Positions 9,274 to 17,234 of a stretch of 64,000 nt of DNA are shown in pieces. The stretch is from NCBI GenBank assembly GCA_009838525.1, contig VXRJ01000014.1:62001-126000 (forward strand), given 5' to 3'. This DNA is from Acidobacteriota bacterium. Its GTDB lineage: Bacteria; Acidobacteriota; Vicinamibacteria; Vicinamibacterales; UBA8438. A program made the position numbers and the translations under genes. Numbering within the stretch: position 1 is the stretch's first letter; each line of letters starts with the position of its first letter. Below the pieces are notes generated by a model that saw only the letters and a list, made by a program, of their open reading frames with translations, was not told the DNA's origin and did no database searches.

Positions 9274-10434
9274 TCAGACCCGCCGCCTCCGTTCTCGCGC
9301 CGCCTCGATCGCTGCGGCGAGCCGCTCGCAGTGGCGATCCCAGCCGTAGTCGCGCACCGCGCGGTCGCGCGCTGCCGCGCCGAGTCGCTGCCGCAGCGCC
9401 GGATCGCACAGCCGCTCGATCGCGCAGGCCAGCGCGGCGGGCTCTCCTGCATCGTACAGGACGCCCTCTTCTTCGTTCCCAACCAGTTGCGTGATCCGAT
9501 CGATCGCCGGCGCCACCACGGGTAGTCCGGACGCCATGTACTCGAACAGCTTGAGCGGCGACCAGAAGAAGCCGAGCGACAGGGGCGGATGCCGGCCGAC
9601 GTCGAAGGGAGCCACGCCGACGTCCGCGGCGGCGAGACACGCCGGCATCGCCTCATGCGCCACCGGACCAACGCACGTCACGCCGTCGACTCGCTCCGCA
9701 GCCTGCCGCACCACTGGCAGCTCCGGCCCGTCGCCGATCAGGACCGCATCGACGTCTTCACGGCCGTGTTCGCGCAGGCGCCGTATCGCGTCGACCAGGA
9801 GCGTCGCTCCGTGCCAAGCGCGGAAGGCGCCGGCGAAGACCGCCAGCGTGCGGTCCGGTCGCCGCTCGAACGGTACGTCACCGGTCGCGTCCGGCGTAAA
9901 CCGCGCCGTGTCAGCGCCCCACTCCAGGCGCACGATGCGCTCCACCGGCACCCACGCCGGCAGGATGTCGGTCTGCGGTGTTACGAACAGGTCGGCGTTC
10001 CGGCACTGCCAGTCGCGCCAGCGCCGCATCGGTTCGACGAGCAGCGCCCGGTCGATCCGGCGCTTCGCGGAACCGAGATAGTCGATGACCGGCGCGTTCA
10101 CCTCCAGCAGCGTCAGGGCACCGACCGCCTGCGCCGCCCGAACCCCCTCACCGCCGAAGTTGAAGTAGCGCTCGATGACGACGTCGGGTCGGATCTGCTC
10201 CGCCAGCGCGCGGATGCGCGAGGCGAGCGCCCAGCGCAGACGCCGCGCGCCGAACGGCGGACGCACCTCGATCCACGTGGCGCCGTCGTCGGGGAATGGG
10301 CCGTCGCCGCGAGTCACCGCGACGTGCACATCGTGGCCCAGGGTCGCCAATCCCCGCGCCACGGCGGTCACATGGACCGTTCCGCCGACATGGCCCGGCA
10401 CCTGCTGATCGGTAGCAACGTAGAGGATGGTCAC
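9274..10434 (-). CDS. GT4 glycosyltransferase
   Basis: I choose the GTG at 10434, which gives VTILYVATDQQVPGHVGGTVH, a normal GT4 beginning (386 residues). A longer frame from 10515 would run through a large inverted repeat and adds no recognisable domain. The second domain carries LAVFAGAFRAWHGATLLVDA and the donor-site region FFWSPLKLFEYMASGLPVVA, in which SPLKLFEYMA replaces the usual E-x7-E first half as in other EPS GT4 enzymes. It is first of the three GT4 genes and follows, after 148 bp with a strong hairpin, the radical SAM gene on the same strand. Confidence 0.85.
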   Translation of the reverse strand: MTILYVATDQQVPGHVGGTVHVTAVARGLATLGHDVHVAVTRGDGPFPDDGATWIEVRPPFGARRLRWALASRIRALAEQIRPDVVIERYFNFGGEGVRAAQAVGALTLLEVNAPVIDYLGSAKRRIDRALLVEPMRRWRDWQCRNADLFVTPQTDILPAWVPVERIVRLEWGADTARFTPDATGDVPFERRPDRTLAVFAGAFRAWHGATLLVDAIRRLREHGREDVDAVLIGDGPELPVVRQAAERVDGVTCVGPVAHEAMPACLAAADVGVAPFDVGRHPPLSLGFFWSPLKLFEYMASGLPVVAPAIDRITQLVGNEEEGVLYDAGEPAALACAIERLCDPALRQRLGAAARDRAVRDYGWDRHCERLAAAIEAARERRRRV

Positions 10435-10453
10435 CGGCGAATCACGGTCGTGA

Positions 10454-10507
10454 AATCCGCAGGGCTGTTGCGGGTTCTCATGATACTCCGCAACAGCCTT
10501 GCGGATT
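10454..10507. repeat. Long inverted repeat (20-bp arms, 14-base loop)
   Basis: Arms 10454-10473 and 10488-10507 are reverse complements with one mismatch that would be a G-U pair on one RNA strand. The left arm contains AATCCGCAGGGCTGTTGCGG. The loop contains the palindrome TCATGA. It lies between the radical SAM gene (stop at 10583) and the GT4 start at 10434 on the minus strand. No T-run follows on either side, so a simple intrinsic terminator is not evident. It could be an attenuator, mRNA processing hairpin or miniature mobile remnant. Confidence 0.75.
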
Positions 10508-10582
10508 GCCAGCACGCCTGGGCCGACCGAATGACGCGGCTCGAGGCCGTCGTTGCCACGAAGGACGAGCGGTACCAGTAAC

Positions 10583-11686
10583 TCAACCTTCGAACAAACC
10601 GGGTTGCCCGGTCACCTTCCTGAACGCCGCAGTCGAGAGTTCGGGGTGCCGGGCTGGGATTCCGGCCTGCTTGCGGGCCGCGTGAAACATGTCGGCGATG
10701 GTGTCTGCCCAGACGCCGGCGCCGCGCATGCGCTCGCCGAACGCGGGAGCGGTGAGCTTGCCGCCGCGCAGATCCCGGACGCGGTTCAAAACCTTCTGCT
10801 TGCGGTCGGGGAAGTGCTCGTCGAGCCAGGCTTCGAACAGGTCCTTCAGGCCGTAGGGTAGGCGGAGCATGATGAAGTGCGCGAACTGGGCGCCGGCCTG
10901 GGCGGCACGAGAGAGGATGGGCGCCATCTCGTGGTCGGTGAGACCGGGCACGATGGGAGCGATGCTGACTCCGGCGGGGATGCCCCGCTCGCGAAGCTGC
11001 GCCAGCGCCTGGAAGCGCCGCTCCGCCGTCGCCGCGCGCGGCTCCATCGCGCGGCGCAGGTCCTCGTCGAGGGTGGTGATCGAGAGGGTGACGCTGACGG
11101 TGCGATGCGCCGCCAGCTCGGCCAGGATGTCGAGGTCGCGGGTGACGAGCGTGCTCTTGGTGATGACGCCTACGGGGTTGCGGAACTCGGCGAGCACTTG
11201 CAGGCAGCCCCGGGTGATCTCGAGCCGGCGCTCGATGGGCTGATAAGGATCCGTCACCCCGCTCATCGCGAGCAAGCGGGGCTTCCAGGAGCGCCGCGAC
11301 AGCTCGGCCCGCAGCAACTCAGGCGCGCGCGGCTTGACGAAGATGCGCGTCTCGAAGTCGAGTCCGGCGGACAGGCCAAAGTACTCGTGCGTGGGCCGCG
11401 CGTAGCAATAGATGCATCCGTGCTCGCAGCCGCGGTAGGGATTGACGCTGCGGTCGAACGGAACGTCGGGACTGTCGTTCGACGTGATGATCGATCGGGA
11501 GGCGTCGCGGAAGTAGAGCGTCGGCTCGCCGCGAGTGAGCGTCGTATCTTCGGGATCAGCGCGAGCGTCGGCCCAGACGCTTGCGTCCGGGTCGGGCTCG
11601 ACGTGCAGGATCTCGAAGCGTCCTGGCGGGTTCTTCGTCGCGCCGCGGTGGTGTCCAGGCGACACGCGACGATTGTCGCCGATCAC
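10583..11686 (-). CDS. PA0069-family radical SAM protein
   Basis: This 367-residue protein starts at GTG. The cluster motif CEHGCIYCYAR (C-x3-C-x2-C) lies near residue 90, within NPYRGCEHGCIYCYARPTHEY, the signature of the PA0069 / SplB-related radical SAM group. This group binds a 4Fe-4S cluster that cleaves S-adenosylmethionine; its substrate is not established. Its start overlaps the stop of the GT4 gene by 4 bp (GTGA), so it is translated from the same message as a GT4 and a GT-C gene, an unusual place for this family. Confidence 0.88.
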   Translation of the reverse strand: MIGDNRRVSPGHHRGATKNPPGRFEILHVEPDPDASVWADARADPEDTTLTRGEPTLYFRDASRSIITSNDSPDVPFDRSVNPYRGCEHGCIYCYARPTHEYFGLSAGLDFETRIFVKPRAPELLRAELSRRSWKPRLLAMSGVTDPYQPIERRLEITRGCLQVLAEFRNPVGVITKSTLVTRDLDILAELAAHRTVSVTLSITTLDEDLRRAMEPRAATAERRFQALAQLRERGIPAGVSIAPIVPGLTDHEMAPILSRAAQAGAQFAHFIMLRLPYGLKDLFEAWLDEHFPDRKQKVLNRVRDLRGGKLTAPAFGERMRGAGVWADTIADMFHAARKQAGIPARHPELSTAAFRKVTGQPGLFEG

Positions 11687-12870
11687 GCGCCCGCGACGAC
11701 TTCGTCGAGCAGGACTTCTATCCGTTCCGCGCGCCGCGCCCAGGTGTATTTGGCTACCTCTCTGAATGCGGCCTGCGCCATGCGCTCGGCTGCGGCCGGA
11801 TCGTTCAGGACGCTACGGATGCCCGCCCCTAGCGCCGCCGCGTCTCCAGGCGCGACGAGGCGCGCGGTGCGACCGTCCTCGAAGATCTCCTGGAGCGAGA
11901 CGAGGTCGGAGGCGACGATGGGCCGGCGCAGGGCGAGGTATTCGAAGAGCTTCATCGGCGAGTCGTACCGTGTATGCGGCATGTCGAGGAGCGGCGCCGC
12001 CAGCACGTCGGCCGCGGCCAGACGGTCGAGCACCTCGCCGGGCGGCACGAGGCCAGTGAACGTGAGTCGATCCGCCACGCCGTGGCGCTGGGCGAGCTCA
12101 TCGAGCCGGGCGCGGTCCGGCGCGTCGTTCGGATGCCCGCCGATGATGAGGCCGTGCGCCTGCGGGACGTGCGCGAGCGCCTCGACCACGGTGTCGACTC
12201 CCTTGTAGGGGTGCAGCGACCCGGCGTAGGCAACGACCGGCGGTCCCTCGCGATGCCCTGGCGCGGCGACCGCAGGGATGCGATCGAGCCGGACGCCGTT
12301 GGGCGCGGTGGCGACGTGTTTTCGGTCGCCGAAGCGTCCGGCAAGGTCGGCAGCGAGAACACGGGTGGTGGTGACGTAGCCTTCAGCGCGCCTCCATACC
12401 CGGCGTTCGCGCCGCGTCAGCCGGCCGAGCTTCATGGCGCTCGCCCCACGTGAGCCTGTTTCGAGATGCGCCGCGGCCTGGGCGAACGACGGGCTGAAGT
12501 TGTGCGATTCGAAGACGACCGGCGGGCGCAGCGACCGCGGCAAGCGGAGGGCGGCAGCGGCCAGGATCAGGTTTGGCGTGTATACGGCGTCCCATCGGCG
12601 ATCCGGCAGCCGCATCGCCATCCGCGCCAGGTAGGCGGCGCGCCGGACGGCGGGCAGACCGGGGGCGGGCGCCCGTTCGATGGTGATCCGCGGCGACGAC
12701 GGCACGCCGTAAAAGGCGAACGGGTCGCGGGGCGGCGCGACGGTATCGCGCCGAACCAGCATGTGGACGTTGTGGCCGCGCTCGGCGAGCGCGGCGCACG
12801 TCTCCATGGAGTGGACGCCGTTGGCCCGCTCCAGCGGGAAGCGGATGTCGGCTAGGTAGAGGATGGTCAC
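11683..12870 (-). CDS. GT4 glycosyltransferase
   Basis: I choose GTG at 12870, giving VTILYLADIRFPLERANGVHS (395 residues), which matches a GT4 start and overlaps the upstream stop by 4 bp (GTGA). A much longer open frame continues upstream only because it shadows the GT-C gene. The C-terminal domain has VVAYAGSLHPYKGVDTVVEAL and the donor region YDSPMKLFEYLALRRPIVA. It is cytoplasmic, with unknown donor. It is the middle gene of a GT-C / GT4 / radical SAM operon on the minus strand. Confidence 0.88.
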   Translation of the reverse strand: MTILYLADIRFPLERANGVHSMETCAALAERGHNVHMLVRRDTVAPPRDPFAFYGVPSSPRITIERAPAPGLPAVRRAAYLARMAMRLPDRRWDAVYTPNLILAAAALRLPRSLRPPVVFESHNFSPSFAQAAAHLETGSRGASAMKLGRLTRRERRVWRRAEGYVTTTRVLAADLAGRFGDRKHVATAPNGVRLDRIPAVAAPGHREGPPVVAYAGSLHPYKGVDTVVEALAHVPQAHGLIIGGHPNDAPDRARLDELAQRHGVADRLTFTGLVPPGEVLDRLAAADVLAAPLLDMPHTRYDSPMKLFEYLALRRPIVASDLVSLQEIFEDGRTARLVAPGDAAALGAGIRSVLNDPAAAERMAQAAFREVAKYTWARRAERIEVLLDEVVAGA

Positions 12871-14312
12871 GGCGTCCCGGACGGCTCGTCGTAGCGTTCC
12901 GGGTCGAGGTAGAACGAGCGGCGGTCGAAGAGGTAGCGGTACGCGAGGGACGGCAGAACGCGCGGCAGCACGAACGTCGTCGTATAGGCGTTGCGGGCCA
13001 GCTCCACGCGCCCGCGATCCATCAACTGGGCGCCGTACTGTGCCATCAAGCCCACGTTCCAGATGACCCCGACGATGGCCACCGCCGCCACCGCCCGCCG
13101 CCAGACGGGGCGTTGCGCCAGCTTGAACAGCGCGGCGAGCCCTATCACCAGGATGATCGTCGTTCCGATGAAGCGCCGCTGGCCATACGTTCCTGACAGC
13201 TCCCACCGCAGGATGGAACCCGCGATATAGGCCTGCGACGCGAACATTGCGAGCAGGCAGATGCCGATCCGCCGTGCCCGCGCGTCGCCCCGGCCGTCGC
13301 CGGACCAGGCAAACCAAGTCAAACCGCCGACCGCCACCAGGGCCAGCGGCGTCCAGAAGAAGAAGCCGTGGTTTGGGTGGAACAGGACGTCGAAGAAGTG
13401 CGGCGCGTGCCACAGCATCCGGTCGTCGAGAGTGTAGGGCGTGGTGAGCTGGCCGTAGAGGGTCTGGTAGATCAACAACTGCGGCGAGTAGCAGAGCAGC
13501 GAGACGGCGGCGCCGGCCGTCACTCGCAGGACCAGCGTCCGGACCCGCGCCCAGTCGGCCGCCCGGGCCGCGCCGGCAACCGACCAGAGGTAGTCGATGG
13601 CCGGGCCGACCACAAAGAAGACGGCCTGCTCGCGCACCATCACCATCAGCGCGCAGACAGCTCCCAGCCCCATCAGGCCGCCGAGCAACCACGTCTCGCG
13701 CACACGCAGCCAGACCGCGACGAACAGCGCCGCCGCGAACGCGCCGCAGGCGTGGCTGAAGCCGGGCGCGATGTACATGTAGTGGAGTAGGGGCGTGCCG
13801 AGCCAGATGGCGAGTCCGGCGGGATGCGCCTCCCCCACCAGGCGACGCGCCGTGACAATGGCGATGCAGATGGCGAGGAAGCCGTAGAACGCCGAGCCCA
13901 GCGTGACGGCGCGCAGGTACGGCCGCGAGTAGCCATCGGCCGGCACTTCCGATCCGAACGCGCGCCGGACGCGCGTCGTCACGTCGGCCACGGCGTAGAA
14001 CGGCGACCAGAGGATTGCCGGTCCCACCGTCCAGTAGCTGTAGCGAAGCCCGGTCGCCGTCTCCCGCACCAGGTAGCTCTCGTAGAAGGTCCACGCGGTG
14101 GCGATGCCGCGGTCGTAGAAGTAGCGGTATTCGTTATCGAACGAGACGTCGTGGTCGAACCAGAGTGACCGGAGGTTGGCGAAGTAGCCCACCTCGTCCG
14201 ACGCATAGAGGCGCGGCGTGATGGCGGGCAGGGCGAGGACGAACAGCAGGACCGGCACGACCCACTGCCGGCTGTGGCCCAAGACGGACCGGCTGCGGCC
14301 TGCCGTCGTCAT
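12867..14312 (-). CDS. GT-C type membrane glycosyltransferase-like protein
   Basis: This 481-residue protein has a first helix at about residues 18-35 and then RLYASDEVGYFANLRSLW, with an acidic D-E pair at residues 39-40 as expected for the GT-C first loop. About ten hydrophobic helices follow. It shares features with the protein at 34034: a DGD/SDE loop, FDHDVSFDNEY-like and PNHGFFFWTPLALVA-like segments, and a QxLIYQTLYG-like motif. The two are probably distant paralogues. The start is ATG. It begins the operon continuing into the GT4 at 12870. Confidence 0.72.
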   Translation of the reverse strand: MTTAGRSRSVLGHSRQWVVPVLLFVLALPAITPRLYASDEVGYFANLRSLWFDHDVSFDNEYRYFYDRGIATAWTFYESYLVRETATGLRYSYWTVGPAILWSPFYAVADVTTRVRRAFGSEVPADGYSRPYLRAVTLGSAFYGFLAICIAIVTARRLVGEAHPAGLAIWLGTPLLHYMYIAPGFSHACGAFAAALFVAVWLRVRETWLLGGLMGLGAVCALMVMVREQAVFFVVGPAIDYLWSVAGAARAADWARVRTLVLRVTAGAAVSLLCYSPQLLIYQTLYGQLTTPYTLDDRMLWHAPHFFDVLFHPNHGFFFWTPLALVAVGGLTWFAWSGDGRGDARARRIGICLLAMFASQAYIAGSILRWELSGTYGQRRFIGTTIILVIGLAALFKLAQRPVWRRAVAAVAIVGVIWNVGLMAQYGAQLMDRGRVELARNAYTTTFVLPRVLPSLAYRYLFDRRSFYLDPERYDEPSGTP

Positions 14313-14359
14313 CGGCGGTCAGTATATCTCGCCCACTGAAGCGGCTCCGAACCCTGTGC

Positions 14360-14365
14360 TACGAT
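14360..14365 (+). promoter_or_regulatory. Possible -10 box of the TIR-like cassette
   Basis: TACGAT lies 24 bp upstream of the ATG at 14390 in the 77-bp gap after the divergent GT-C gene. The -35 region is weak (TGAAGC around 14337). This suggests the cassette has its own promoter, but the evidence is only the hexamer. Confidence 0.3.
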
Positions 14366-14389
14366 GAGATCCACCCTCGCGACCAGCCG

Positions 14390-14803
14390 ATGAAGAAGCA
14401 GTTTTCTTCGGTCCCAAAGGTGTTCCTGAGCTTTTCCATGGAGCACAAGCCGCTCGTCGAGTTGTTCCGGGATCAAGCGGTGGGCAGCAGATCTGGGCTG
14501 GTTTTTCGGGACTACTCCATTAAGGAGCCCGTTGAAGGCGCGTGGAAAGCTCAAGCAGAACGACTGATCCGGAAATCGAGCGTGACGATCTGCCTGGTCG
14601 GCAAAGACACTTGGCGCAGCGAGCCGGTGAATTGGGAAATCCGGAAGAGCGCGGAACTCGGCAAACGCATCATGGCCGTCTACCTGCAATCGCACGCCGT
14701 ACGAACTCCCCCGGCGCTACTCGAGGCCGGCATAGCCCCCATGCCGTGGGACGTAGAGGCGATTGTGGATAGGCTGTACGATGACCAACGAACAGTCCAT
14801 TGA
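14390..14803 (+). CDS. TIR-like protein of the ThsB / DUF1863 type (first of two)
   Basis: This 137-residue protein begins with the beta-strand KVFLSFSMEHK, the (K/R)VF(I/L)SF box that opens DUF1863 TIR-like domains. FRDYS (residues 40-43) and an acidic position in PVNWEIRKSAELGKRIMAVYL follow; E83 occupies the place of the TIR catalytic glutamate. ThsB-type proteins in Thoeris defence sense phage and make an NAD-derived cyclic signal. That is knowledge of relatives; activity here is inferred. The gene overlaps the next one by 23 bp. The length fits a single TIR domain with no fused effector. Confidence 0.8.
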   Translation: MKKQFSSVPKVFLSFSMEHKPLVELFRDQAVGSRSGLVFRDYSIKEPVEGAWKAQAERLIRKSSVTICLVGKDTWRSEPVNWEIRKSAELGKRIMAVYLQSHAVRTPPALLEAGIAPMPWDVEAIVDRLYDDQRTVH

Positions 14804-15290
14804 CAACGAACTGTTCGCCGGCCGCAAGCCAGACGACACTGACTCGGAAGCGTTGCTGGCACAATACAAGCTGTTCGTGCAGACGTCCGAGGCTTTGGCC
14901 GCTCGGCGCCAAGGCGTGAATACCTTTTTCCTCTCAGTGAATTCCATCGTGCTCGCAGCCTCTGGCCTGCTTCTGCGCGACGGGTTGCTTAACCACCTGG
15001 AGTCATTCGCACTGATCTGCCTGAGTCTCGGTGGTAGCGTGCTGTGTTTCGCTTGGTGGCGACTGATTGTCTCGTACCGCCAATTGAGCACAGGCAAGTT
15101 CGCTGTCATTCACGCGCTTGAGCGACGGCTGCCGGCACGGTTGTTCGCGGCGGAGTGGATCGCCCTCGGCTGCGGCAAGGATCCCAACAAGTATCGGCCT
15201 TTCACCCGAACAGAAACTGGTACGCCATGGGTATTCGTCGCGCTCCACCTGGCCTTTGTATGTGCTGGCCTCTATGTACTCAAGGTATAG
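14781..15290 (+). CDS. Small multi-spanning membrane protein between two TIR-like genes
   Basis: The start is ATG at 14781, inside the end of the first TIR-like gene; the 169-residue protein ends 4 bp before the second. An N-terminal cytoplasmic helix (LLAQYKLFVQTSEALAARRQ, residues 25-44) is followed by hydrophobic segments at about 48-65, 73-92 and 149-167. A conserved-looking WWRLIVSYRQL ... FAVIHALERRLPARLFAAEW stretch lies between the second and third. I recall similar small membrane proteins next to TIR-like genes, possibly the RipA-like octameric membrane family, but cannot confirm this. It has no macro, SIR2 or SLOG domain, so it is not a known ThsA. An effector that opens the membrane is a reasonable guess. 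Confidence 0.75.
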   Translation: MTNEQSIDNELFAGRKPDDTDSEALLAQYKLFVQTSEALAARRQGVNTFFLSVNSIVLAASGLLLRDGLLNHLESFALICLSLGGSVLCFAWWRLIVSYRQLSTGKFAVIHALERRLPARLFAAEWIALGCGKDPNKYRPFTRTETGTPWVFVALHLAFVCAGLYVLKV

Positions 15291-15294
15291 GTCA

Positions 15295-15726
15295 ATGAGC
15301 ACACACCGGATCCACGTTTTCATCAGCCACTCATGGGCGTACTCAACCCACTACGACAAATTGACTGAATGGATATTCGGTACCAAGTGGCGCGTCGGCC
15401 AAGCGTCACTGGTTTTCCTAGACTACTCGGTTCCGAAGGATGATCCAATTCACAACGCGCCCACGCAGAAGGCACTCAAGGACGCCATCTACAGAAAGAT
15501 CGCGCGCTGCCACGTGGTGGTCATTCCGACCGGAATGTATGCGAACTACAGCAAGTGGATCCAGAAGGAAATCGATGGAGCCCAAGACCGAGGTAAGCCC
15601 ATACTGGCCGTGAATCCGTGGGGACAACAGAGAGCCTCGTCGGTCGTGGCGAGTGCCGCAGACAAGGCGGTTGGATGGAACAGCAAGTCGGTCGTCCAGG
15701 GGATATGGCAGCTCTACCGGGGCTGA
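15295..15726 (+). CDS. TIR-like protein of the ThsB / DUF1863 type (second of two)
   Basis: This 143-residue protein begins RIHVFISHSWAYSTHYDKL, the strong DUF1863 opening. FLDYSVPKDDPIH follows, and then the signature SKWIQKEIDGAQDRGKPILAVNPWG, in which E92 sits at the usual catalytic glutamate position. It is only distantly similar to the TIR at 14390, so the two are probably not a recent duplication and may recognise different triggers or act as a pair. I take ATG at 15295, 4 bp after the membrane gene; a longer frame from 15118 would overlap that gene wholly. The flippase gene starts 29 bp downstream. Confidence 0.85.
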   Translation: MSTHRIHVFISHSWAYSTHYDKLTEWIFGTKWRVGQASLVFLDYSVPKDDPIHNAPTQKALKDAIYRKIARCHVVVIPTGMYANYSKWIQKEIDGAQDRGKPILAVNPWGQQRASSVVASAADKAVGWNSKSVVQGIWQLYRG

Positions 15727-15755
15727 CCGTCGACAAGACAGGGTTCTGAACTGCG

Positions 15756-17234
15756 ATGCTCGCCAACGTCCGCCGGGTCTTTTCGCACCTGGCGGTTTAC
15801 GGATTGGGCGAGATCCTCCTCTTCGGCATCGGCTTTCTGCTGGTCCCGGTCTACACGCGCGTCCTGACGCCGGCAGAGTACGGCGTACTCGGCCTGCTTC
15901 TGCTGCTCCGCGCTTTTCTGCGACCGCTAAACCAGCTTGGGCTGGACGAGTCGTTTCTGCGCTTCTACTACGACTGCGGCGACGATGCGGCGCGCCGGGC
16001 GCTGACCGGGACGACGCTGGTCACCATCGGCCTCGCGAGCGGCGGCGTACTTGCCGTGCTGCTCGCCGGCGCGGACACGATCAGCCGCCTGCTGCTTGGC
16101 TCGGCCGAGCATGCCTGGACGCTCCGGGTGCTCGCCCTGAACGGCTTCCTGCAGGCGTTCCTGTGCGTCCCCCACGGCCTGCTCCGGATCCGGAACGAGC
16201 CGGCACGGTTCGCCCGGTGGACGGTGGGCGGCGGCCTCGGGGCCACGGCGGGACGCCTGCTGCTCGTGGTCGGCTTCCGCATGGGCGTGTTCGGAATCAT
16301 GCTGGCCGACCTGCTGGTCTCGGTCGTGTTGGTCGCCGGCCTCTCCCGCGTGGTCGAGCGTCCCGTCGGGGGGTTCTCGTGGCAGCGGGCGCGCGAGATG
16401 CTGCGCTTCGGCCTGCCGCGCGTGCCGAACGTGCTCCTGCAACAGGTCACGATGATGTCCGACCGGTTCTTCCTGCGGTTGTCTCGTCCACTGTCGGACG
16501 TCGGCGTCTACCAATTGGGCGGCACCGTCGCCAACGTCCTGCGCATCTATCCGGAAGCGTTCCGCCGCGCTTGGATGCCGTTCGCGTTCGAGAAGATGGA
16601 CGAGCCGGACGCGCCGCGGCAGTTCGCCCAGCTCGCGACGGTCGCGTTCGCCGTGCTGGTGTTCGGGACGCTGGGCATCGCGGTTCTCGCCGGACCGGTC
16701 GTTCAGATCATGACGCCGCCCGCGTTCCACGGCGCCGCAGCGGTCGTTCCATTCCTGGTGCTGGGCGTCGCCTTCCACGGCGCCGCCGTCTTCCTGACGA
16801 CGTCGCTAAACGTAGCCAAACGGACGCGCGCCCTGCCCGTCGCCGCCGCTGTTGCGGCCACGGTCACGGTGATAGGCCACGTGACGCTGATCCCGCGGTT
16901 CGGCCTGCTCGGCGCGGCTGGCGCCACCGCGGCGGGTCAGGCGGCGCGCGTCATCGTGATGGCGGTGGCGGCACAACGCCTGTTCCACATCCCCTACGAG
17001 ATGGGCCGGCTGCTACGCACCGCCTTCGTGGGCCTTGTCTTCTACGGCGCCGCCGGCTTTGCGCCCGCGGACGTCTCCGCGGAGGCCCTCCTCGTGCGTG
17101 GGGGCCTGCTGGCCCTGTTTCCGCCGGCGTTGCTCATCGCCGGCGTGGTCGACCAGGACGCGCTACGGCGGCTGCGGGCCCGGACGGCTGGACAAAGTGC
17201 GCCGCCGCCTTCCGAACCGGGAGAACTGGAGTGA
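15756..17234 (+). CDS. Wzx-like oligosaccharide flippase (MOP superfamily)
   Basis: This 492-residue protein has about twelve to fourteen hydrophobic helices. The N-terminus FSHLAVYGLGEILLFGIGFLL with VPVYTRVLTPAEYGVLGLLLL is the typical polysaccharide_synt start (x-Y-T-R-x-L-x-P-x-E-Y-G). It would flip a polyprenyl-diphosphate-linked oligosaccharide across the inner membrane. Its end overlaps the next gene by 4 bp (GTGA), coupling it to the sulfotransferase. No Wzy polymerase or priming transferase is recognisable in the window. Confidence 0.9.
   Translation: MLANVRRVFSHLAVYGLGEILLFGIGFLLVPVYTRVLTPAEYGVLGLLLLLRAFLRPLNQLGLDESFLRFYYDCGDDAARRALTGTTLVTIGLASGGVLAVLLAGADTISRLLLGSAEHAWTLRVLALNGFLQAFLCVPHGLLRIRNEPARFARWTVGGGLGATAGRLLLVVGFRMGVFGIMLADLLVSVVLVAGLSRVVERPVGGFSWQRAREMLRFGLPRVPNVLLQQVTMMSDRFFLRLSRPLSDVGVYQLGGTVANVLRIYPEAFRRAWMPFAFEKMDEPDAPRQFAQLATVAFAVLVFGTLGIAVLAGPVVQIMTPPAFHGAAAVVPFLVLGVAFHGAAVFLTTSLNVAKRTRALPVAAAVAATVTVIGHVTLIPRFGLLGAAGATAAGQAARVIVMAVAAQRLFHIPYEMGRLLRTAFVGLVFYGAAGFAPADVSAEALLVRGGLLALFPPALLIAGVVDQDALRRLRARTAGQSAPPPSEPGELE

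Noticed and set aside
9274-10515. Longer GT4 start at 10515
   Set aside because: It would run through the 20-bp inverted repeat and add 27 residues without conservation; GTG 10434 gives the normal GT4 N-terminus.
11683-14094. 803-codon minus-strand frame as one fused protein
   Set aside because: Only the part from GTG 12870 is GT4-like. The rest is the out-of-frame shadow of the GT-C gene at 12867-14312, whose hydrophobic pattern is clearly the real one.
14390-15726. Calling the TIR cassette a classical type I or II Thoeris system
   Set aside because: No SIR2-SLOG or macro domain protein is present near it; the membrane protein is only 169 residues long.
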